Shown piece after piece: positions 63,054 to 64,000 of a stretch of DNA of 64,000 nucleotides. Location: contig NZ_CP129137.1 in assembly GCF_030406905.1 (NCBI RefSeq), forward strand, positions 3,209,001-3,273,000. The letters run 5' to 3'. Within the stretch, counting starts at the first letter, position 1; every line of letters starts with the position of its first letter. The notes under the pieces were generated by a model. The model had not been told where the DNA came from and ran no database searches. It saw only the letters and a program-made list of their open reading frames with translations. A program made the translations under genes and the position numbers. This DNA is from Streptomyces sp. HUAS CB01 (lineage in GTDB: Bacteria > Actinomycetota > Actinomycetes > Streptomycetales > Streptomycetaceae).

Positions 63054-64000
63054 TCAGCCCCGTACGGACGCCTGCTCGGCCTCGGCCGTGTCGCCGCGGC
63101 GGCGGCGGACCACGACGAACACGCCGGTGCCCACCAGCAGCGTCGCGCCGACGCCGACCATCCCGGCCAGGCCGCCGGAGACGCGTACGTTCTCGACGCC
63201 GCTGACGCCGTAGTCGGCGAGCGGGGAGTCGGCGGCCGCGTGGTCCTCGACCTTCTTGTCGATGCCCTTGTCGGCGGCGACCCGCTCCAGTCCGTCGGGG
63301 TTGGCGGAGGCGTAGAAGGAGACGAACCCGGCGAGGATCAGGGAGATCACGAGGCCCGCGAACAGCACCGGACGCGGTGAGGCGGCGGACGCCGGGGCGG
63401 CCTCGGGCCGGGCGTCGACGAGTTCGCCGTCCACGCGCAGCTTGAGCGGCGCCGACAGCCCGCGGGCGCCGTGGACGAGGTCGGGCCGCACGGCGAGGAC
63501 GGCCCCGACGGTCGCCGCCGTGATGGCCGCCTCGCCGACGCCGATGAGGATGTGGATGCCGGTCATCGCGCCGAGGACCGTGCCGATCGGGACGTCGGTC
63601 GTGCCGCCGAGCGCGTACAGGAGCGTGAACGCCACGGCGGACGCCGGCACGGAGACCAGGGCGGCGATGAACGTGGCGACCGTCACCGACCTGCGCTTCT
63701 TCGGAAGCAGCCGGACCAGCGCGCGGAACAGGGTGTAGGCGACGACGACCGTGACGACACCCATGAGCAGGATGTTGACGCCCAGTGCCGTCAGACCGCC
63801 GTCGGCGAAGAGGACGCCCTGGAGCAGCAGGACCACGGAGAGGCACAGCACCCCGGTGTACGGCCCGACGAGGATCGCCGCCAGCGCCCCGCCCAGCAGG
63901 TGGCCGCTGGTACCGGCCGCCACCGGGAAGTTGAGCATCTGGACGGCGAAGACGAAGGCGGCGACGAGCCCGGCGAGGGGCGCGGTCCGCTCTCCCCCGT
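63054..64000 (-). CDS. cbiM: Cobalt transporter substrate-binding subunit CbiM with PDGLE domain, N-terminus cut
   Basis: The S-component of the ECF importer, running out of the right edge with about 315 residues visible. The core shows QMLNFPVAAGTSGHLLGGAL and GVNILLMGV, characteristic of CbiM/NikM, with five or more helices. At the C-terminus a CbiN-like PDGLE domain is fused (ANPDGLERVAADKGID and a final transmembrane helix about 40 residues before the end), so a separate cbiN gene is not needed. The reading frame is open to base 64000. The expected metal-binding His-rich N-terminus and any cobalamin riboswitch lie beyond the window. Confidence 0.93.
   Translation of the reverse strand, partial: GGERTAPLAGLVAAFVFAVQMLNFPVAAGTSGHLLGGALAAILVGPYTGVLCLSVVLLLQGVLFADGGLTALGVNILLMGVVTVVVAYTLFRALVRLLPKKRRSVTVATFIAALVSVPASAVAFTLLYALGGTTDVPIGTVLGAMTGIHILIGVGEAAITAATVGAVLAVRPDLVHGARGLSAPLKLRVDGELVDARPEAAPASAASPRPVLFAGLVISLILAGFVSFYASANPDGLERVAADKGIDKKVEDHAAADSPLADYGVSGVENVRVSGGLAGMVGVGATLLVGTGVFVVVRRRRGDTAEAEQASVRG

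Overview
This is a chromosomal segment from a high-GC actinomycete, almost certainly a Streptomyces. The evidence is the very strong G/C bias at third codon positions, GTG and TTG starts, GGAGG-type ribosome sites, Scr1-type HTH plus DUF397 gene pairs, abundant SUKH and deaminase proteins, and a gene order (mfd ... glmU-prs-rplY-pth ... ppc ... tam/tamR ... ispE-ksgA-rpfB-tatD ... rsmI/pmt ... cbiMQO) that I recognise as the conserved core block found near SCO3109-SCO3161 in S. coelicolor. No prophage, insertion sequence or CRISPR array was seen.

Layout. 1-9.5 kb: a partial secreted Pro/Ala-rich protein, the transcription-repair factor mfd, an ECF (SigE-family) sigma factor with a partner membrane protein, and a MacB/FtsX-type ABC exporter. 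9.8-15 kb: a DHA2-type drug exporter, a DUF485 plus acetate/monocarboxylate symporter operon, and a DivIVA-like coiled-coil protein. 15.4-20.6 kb: a toxin/immunity-domain island of four genes in two divergent pairs: an Imm35-like/deaminase/SUKH-4 fusion, a WHH-type nuclease/SUKH fusion, a stand-alone YwqJ-type deaminase and a SUKH-3 protein. This is the most unusual part of the window. 21-23.4 kb: an orphan NarL-type sensor kinase, an HTH protein with a degenerate LAGLIDADG-like region, and tRNA-Gln.

23.5-32.8 kb: housekeeping genes glmU, prs, rplY (ctc), pth, ppc, and a fatty-acid desaturase with its TetR regulator. 33-37.5 kb: a VOC protein, the tam/tamR divergent pair around a perfect palindrome, two orphan LuxR-type response regulators (one lacking the phosphoacceptor Asp) and a GNAT acetyltransferase. 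37.7-43.6 kb: two paralogous membrane-anchored PQQ-like beta-propeller proteins and an ABC-F ATPase. 43.8-46.3 kb: an Scr1-like regulator, a DUF397 protein with an internal duplication, an acyltransferase, and a 14-copy pentanucleotide microsatellite. 46.4-54.8 kb: ispE, ksgA, rpfB, tatD, a zinc-ribbon protein, rsmI, and protein O-mannosyltransferase pmt. 54.9-64 kb: a YGSN-motif protein, a penicillin-binding protein, a YbaK deacylase, an EamA transporter, a frameshifted DUF1877-like gene, an SDR enzyme, a beta-lactamase-fold hydrolase and an ECF-type cobalt transporter cut by the window edge.

Convergent gene pairs are commonly separated by long perfect hairpins (6068-6112, 28136-28170, 59361-59397). 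Tandem repeats are frequent: 81 bp x2 near 549, 31 bp x4 near 13958, 180 bp and 138 bp inside one gene near 16.5 and 17.7 kb, 22 bp x3 near 32783, 60 bp x2 in the DUF397 gene, and GCTCG x14 at 46291.
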